From positions 1 to 38,735 of the forward strand of contig JABDGY010000018.1 in NCBI GenBank assembly GCA_013285805.1: 38,735 nucleotides of DNA, in the 5' to 3' direction. The DNA is from Bacteroidota bacterium. Its GTDB lineage: Bacteria > Bacteroidota > Bacteroidia > JABEUT01. Under the pieces are notes generated by a model, which was not told where the DNA came from, ran no database searches, and saw nothing but the letters and a program-made list of their open reading frames with translations. Both the position numbers and the translations under genes were made by a program. Shown in pieces: positions 34,570 to 38,735 of the stretch. The first letter of the stretch is position 1; each line of letters starts with the position of its first letter.

Positions 34570-37335
34570 TTAATGCGCCTCAAGCCAATTCTTCCCTGTA
34601 CCAATATTTACATCTACCGGAACATTAAGGGATAGGGCAGTCTTCATTTTGCTTTCTACCATGGGCTTTAATACTTCCAGTTCTTCAGGATAAACATCAA
34701 AAACCAATTCGTCATGCACCTGCAAAATCATTTTTGATCGCAGTTTCAGCTTATTTATTTCGTTGTGAATGTTAATCATGGCAATCTTTATCATATCAGC
34801 CGCTGAGCCTTGTATGGGTGCATTAATGGCGTTGCGTTCAGCAAAACCTCTCACAGCATAATTCTTGGAATTTATATCGGGCAGGTAACGTTTTCTTCCC
34901 ATTAATGTTTCTACATAGCCCTTTTGCCTTGCTGAAGCAATGCTTTTATCCATATATTCTTTAACAGCAGAGTATTGGGTGAAATACTGGTTAATCATTT
35001 CACCTGCCTCCTTGCGCGGGATGCCTAATCGTTGTGAAAGCCCGAAAGCCGATATGCCATAAATAATACCAAAGTTTACGGTTTTGGCATTGCGGCGCAT
35101 TTCAGCCGTTACCCCATCTAAAGGCACATTATATATTTTAGCCGCTGTAGCCGAGTGAACATCGTAATTCTGGTGGAAAGCATCAATCATGGCCTTATCT
35201 CCGCTGAGTGAGGCAATAATGCGCAGCTCAATTTGAGAATAATCTGCTGAAAGAAGAACCATATTCAAATCACCTGCAATAAACGCTTTACGTATTTCAC
35301 GGCCTCTTTCAGTACGGATAGGAATATTCTGCAGGTTAGGGTCTTCAGAGCTAAGCCTACCAGTGACAGCTACCACCTGGTTGAAAGTTGTGTGTATTCT
35401 GCCATTTTTCGGGTCGATTAATTGGGGTAGGGCATCAACGTATGTATTCTTAAGCTTTTGCAACTCGCGGTAGTCAAGTATTTTGCCAACTATAGGGTGG
35501 TCAACTGCTAATTCTGTTAAAACTTCTTCATTGGTAGAATACTGGCCTGTCTTGGTCTTTTTTACTTTATCGGTTATCTTCAATCTCTCAAAAAGAACAT
35601 CGCCAACTTGCTTGGGAGAGTCAATATTGAAATCTATTCCGGCTATGGTTTGTATTTCTTTTTTCAATCCTTCAATATCACTCTGCAATGTGCCCGATAA
35701 TTCTTTGAGGGTGTCCTTATTTACCTTTATTCCCAATATTTCCATATCGGAAAGTACTTTTTCTAAGGGTATCTCAACTTCATTAAACAAACGCTTTGCT
35801 CCTGTTTCTTCCAACCGTTGGGCAAGCACATCATGAAGCCGGAATAGTACATCGGCACGCTCGCAGCATATATGCATTATCTGCTCATTCGATACCATAT
35901 CCATGCTTAACTGCTCCTTCAATGGCTTGCGGGTTTCAGCCCCAAATTCTGTTATTGACAGGTTAAGTACCGTGGATGCGATATCGGGAAGCGATTGGTT
36001 TCCTTCCGGGCGGATGAGGAAGTGGGCAATCAATGCATCAAAAGGTTTACCTTCTATTGAAATACCTTTTTTATTCAGATAGTTCATGCATTTCTTTATG
36101 TCATATCCCGCTTTTTGGGTAGCTTTTTCAAAAAAAGCTTTCACTATTTGCCAATGTTGCTGTTCTAATGAAGGTATGAAAAATGCCTCCCCGGCTGCAC
36201 CACTGAAAGCCATTCCTAAACATTCATTATTCTGAATAGCTATAAAAAATGCAGTGCGTGGAACATCAATCAATTTAGCGAATACACTTTCAAGCGCTTC
36301 TATACTTTCAATTGTCTCATATTTTCCTTCGATTTTTTTCGCACTGTTAGAAGGTTGCTGTTCTTCTTTCAAAAGCGATGTTTCTTCAGCGGCAGCTATT
36401 TCTGAATTAGTTGCAGGCGCACCGTTTTCCAAATCAGTTTCAGACAAAGGGTATGCTTTAAGCGCTCTTACAGCAAGGGTTTTAAATTCCAGTTCATTAA
36501 ATACTTCAAGTAGGGCCTTTCTGTCCGGCGCCTGTATCTGCATCTCATCAAGATTAAAAGGCAAAGGAACGTCGCAAATAATAGTCGCCAGCTTTTTTGA
36601 TGAAATGGCCTTGTCTTTATTCTGCTCTACTTTTTCTTTCAGCTTTCCTTTCAGCTTGTCAGCGTTCTCCAATACATTTTCAACACTACCATAGTCCTTT
36701 ATTAATTGCATGGCGGTTTTTTCCCCTACACCCGGTATGCCTGGTATATTATCTACCGCATCGCCCATCAGGCCAAGTATATCAATTACCTGCCTCGGGT
36801 TTTGTATACTGAATTTCTCGCACACTTCTTTTATGCCTAGTATTTCGGCAGGCTTACCCTTGTTTGAAGGTTTATAAATAAAAACATGGTCGGTTACCAG
36901 CTGGCCGTAATCCTTATCCGATGTCATCATATATACTTTATACCCTTGTTTTTCTGCTTCTACTGAAAGGGTACCAATTATATCATCAGCTTCATAACCA
37001 TCTTTTAAAAGAACCGGAATTTTCATGGCTTCGGCAATACGGATAATATAAGGCACGGCTTTAATAATGTCTTCAGGTGTTTCTTCCCTGTGTGCTTTAT
37101 AGTTGCTATCCATTTCATGGCGAACGGTTGGAGCATGGGTATCAAATACAATGGCTATGTGTGTAGGCTTTTCTTTTTCCAGTATTTCAAGCAATGTATT
37201 AGTAAAGCCAAGCATAGCCGATGTGTTCAGCCCTTTTGATGTTACGCGTTGATTGTTGCTGAATGCAAAATATGCCCTGAATACAAGCGCCATAGCATCG
37301 AGTAAAAAAAGCTTTTTAGGATGGTCGGGTGTCAT
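34570..37335 (-). CDS. polA: DNA polymerase I
   Basis: 5'-3' exo (LLDAMALVFRAYFAF, GDAVDNIPGIPGVGEKTA), Pol A motifs (LSADYSQIELRIIASLSGD, RRNAKTVNFGIIYGISAFGL, LQVHDELVFDV). Confidence 0.98.
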   Translation of the reverse strand: MTPDHPKKLFLLDAMALVFRAYFAFSNNQRVTSKGLNTSAMLGFTNTLLEILEKEKPTHIAIVFDTHAPTVRHEMDSNYKAHREETPEDIIKAVPYIIRIAEAMKIPVLLKDGYEADDIIGTLSVEAEKQGYKVYMMTSDKDYGQLVTDHVFIYKPSNKGKPAEILGIKEVCEKFSIQNPRQVIDILGLMGDAVDNIPGIPGVGEKTAMQLIKDYGSVENVLENADKLKGKLKEKVEQNKDKAISSKKLATIICDVPLPFNLDEMQIQAPDRKALLEVFNELEFKTLAVRALKAYPLSETDLENGAPATNSEIAAAEETSLLKEEQQPSNSAKKIEGKYETIESIEALESVFAKLIDVPRTAFFIAIQNNECLGMAFSGAAGEAFFIPSLEQQHWQIVKAFFEKATQKAGYDIKKCMNYLNKKGISIEGKPFDALIAHFLIRPEGNQSLPDIASTVLNLSITEFGAETRKPLKEQLSMDMVSNEQIMHICCERADVLFRLHDVLAQRLEETGAKRLFNEVEIPLEKVLSDMEILGIKVNKDTLKELSGTLQSDIEGLKKEIQTIAGIDFNIDSPKQVGDVLFERLKITDKVKKTKTGQYSTNEEVLTELAVDHPIVGKILDYRELQKLKNTYVDALPQLIDPKNGRIHTTFNQVVAVTGRLSSEDPNLQNIPIRTERGREIRKAFIAGDLNMVLLSADYSQIELRIIASLSGDKAMIDAFHQNYDVHSATAAKIYNVPLDGVTAEMRRNAKTVNFGIIYGISAFGLSQRLGIPRKEAGEMINQYFTQYSAVKEYMDKSIASARQKGYVETLMGRKRYLPDINSKNYAVRGFAERNAINAPIQGSAADMIKIAMINIHNEINKLKLRSKMILQVHDELVFDVYPEELEVLKPMVESKMKTALSLNVPVDVNIGTGKNWLEAH

Positions 37336-37500
37336 ATTGGAAACTTATGGTTACAAAAGAAAGCAAAATAAACCGATTATTAGATATATAAATATTTCCG
37401 GGTGTTTTTTATAAAATTGTCCTGTATATTTCCTTTATAGCATCTAACCAATATTTATAAAGTATGCAGCACTTTAATTTACAAAGTTGATAGAAACATT

Positions 37501-37508
37501 TATATTTG
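37501..37508 (+). promoter_or_regulatory. -7 box TATATTTG
   Basis: TAnnTTTG match 26 nt upstream of ORF 37534. Confidence 0.45.
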
Positions 37509-37533
37509 CAGCATCACTAAACAGCAAGTTTTT

Positions 37534-38454
37534 ATGAAACTCAGCAGGTCTTTGGGGGGTGAATATCTGATATTGATATTTTTTTCTTTATTCGCAATAA
37601 GAGGTAAGGCACAATTTAAATTTATGAACCTTATTAAATTAAAGGGCGACACGATAGTGAATACATACTTAGTAACAGAGGACCCTAAAGTTGGGTCAAC
37701 GTATATTGATATATTGAGCAAATACTGGACTTTTTCAAAAGTCAGGGTTATAACATCGGATAGAATTAGAGAGACAGATACTTCCAGGAGTTGTGTTTTC
37801 AGGCTGGTGAAGCGAATTTATAATGTATATAGTAAGGACAAGGGTTATGTAGATTCTTTTTCGGATATTTATCTAAATCTTACATATGGTGAAAACTATA
37901 TAATGCGATTCGGATTATGTTGCTCTTTGTCATATGAATTAGGCTATCGTTGGGATACAATACATCCCACTTTTCACTCTACGCCCCAATATGATTGGAG
38001 CCCTGGTTTATTAAAAAATTACATTCAGGCTGCAGTCAATTATATAAATAATTGGAAATTAATAAAACCATCAAAGAAAATTGCACAAAAAGAACAGCTT
38101 AAGAAGCTCAGAGATGATACACTTTATATACCCGATTACCTATTATTTGCTTATAAGCGAGATTTTGGCGCTAAATCTGGTATATTGTATAGTGAGCAAA
38201 AAGAAGATATTGCTGCGGTAATGCAGGATTATAAGTATAGGTATCGGTTTATTAAGAGCGATGAATTAAACAAAATGCTTCTTGACAGCAGCAAGCATAT
38301 ATACTATATGATTGGTCATTATAATACTATTCGGGGCGCAATATCAATAATTGATTCACAATCAGGGGATATACTTTATTCTGCACATAAACGACGTTAT
38401 GGCCTTAGGCAAATGGAAGTAAATAAAATCCAAAAGATAATTGCCGGGAGTTAG
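37534..38454 (+). CDS. Hypothetical secreted protein
   Basis: 306-aa ORF with hydrophobic N-terminus (YLILIFFSLFAIRGKAQ) and upstream TATATTTG; no family recognised. Confidence 0.65.
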   Translation: MKLSRSLGGEYLILIFFSLFAIRGKAQFKFMNLIKLKGDTIVNTYLVTEDPKVGSTYIDILSKYWTFSKVRVITSDRIRETDTSRSCVFRLVKRIYNVYSKDKGYVDSFSDIYLNLTYGENYIMRFGLCCSLSYELGYRWDTIHPTFHSTPQYDWSPGLLKNYIQAAVNYINNWKLIKPSKKIAQKEQLKKLRDDTLYIPDYLLFAYKRDFGAKSGILYSEQKEDIAAVMQDYKYRYRFIKSDELNKMLLDSSKHIYYMIGHYNTIRGAISIIDSQSGDILYSAHKRRYGLRQMEVNKIQKIIAGS

Positions 38455-38472
38455 AAAGTAGAATTAATCGTA

Positions 38473-38735
38473 TTATGGCCATAACCACTTTATCCAGCTT
38501 AACCGGACATTATAAGCGCCGTTGGTTGAAACTCCAACTTTCAGATTAACCTCTCTTAACTTATTCCATTTGTTAAAATGTGTTTTGCTTATTTCGATAA
38601 CAGGTTCTATCCATCCTGTAGTAAATGTATAGGAGCCTAAATCTCCTTGAGCATCAATTCTGATGCCTTCAACTGGTTGATAAAATAAAGGCGCTTTTGT
38701 ATATTCTAACCCAATACCCAAAATAAATCCTTCAT
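38473..38735 (-). CDS. Hypothetical beta-rich (outer-membrane-like) protein, C-terminal part, truncated at window edge
   Basis: Frame stays open to base 38735 (EGFILGIGLEYTKAPLFYQ...). The listed start at 38721 is an internal TTG. Confidence 0.5.
   Translation of the reverse strand, partial: EGFILGIGLEYTKAPLFYQPVEGIRIDAQGDLGSYTFTTGWIEPVIEISKTHFNKWNKLREVNLKVGVSTNGAYNVRLSWIKWLWP

Overview
This is a chromosomal window from a Bacteroidota bacterium (TAnnTTTG-type -7 boxes, a GETNYALAA tmRNA tag, typical gene content), and it is almost entirely coding. From 5' to 3' it contains: (1) a 5'-truncated ORF made of ~91/100-aa tandem repeats rich in 'FPLFW/FPxWW' motifs; (2) a polyhydroxyalkanoate locus (two phasin-like proteins, PhaC, PhaB-like reductase) with no thiolase; (3) tmRNA (ssrA) on the minus strand; (4) dps; (5) a TetR-controlled candidate trans-envelope export operon (LolA-like protein, two FtsX/LolC/E-type permeases, LolD-like ATPase, outer-membrane beta-barrel); (6) gamma-carbonic anhydrase, L21, L27, SerRS; (7) a tandem pair of paralogous lipoproteins whose promoters share a palindrome, plus a related third secreted protein; (8) two large collagen-like surface proteins, one with an S74/ICA chaperone domain; (9) TPR lipoprotein, Def, RuvX/YqgF, DapD; (10) a tandem pair of TMTC-like multi-TM/TPR proteins; (11) TsaC/Sua5, CCA-adding enzyme/PAP, SRPBCC protein; (12) two small Cys-rich secreted proteins; (13) a small collagen-stalk lipoprotein, PolA with an apparently degenerate proofreading domain, a hypothetical protein, and a truncated C-terminal ORF at the right edge. 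No CRISPR array, IS element, rRNA or tRNA was recognised. All family calls come from reading motifs; no database search was run.
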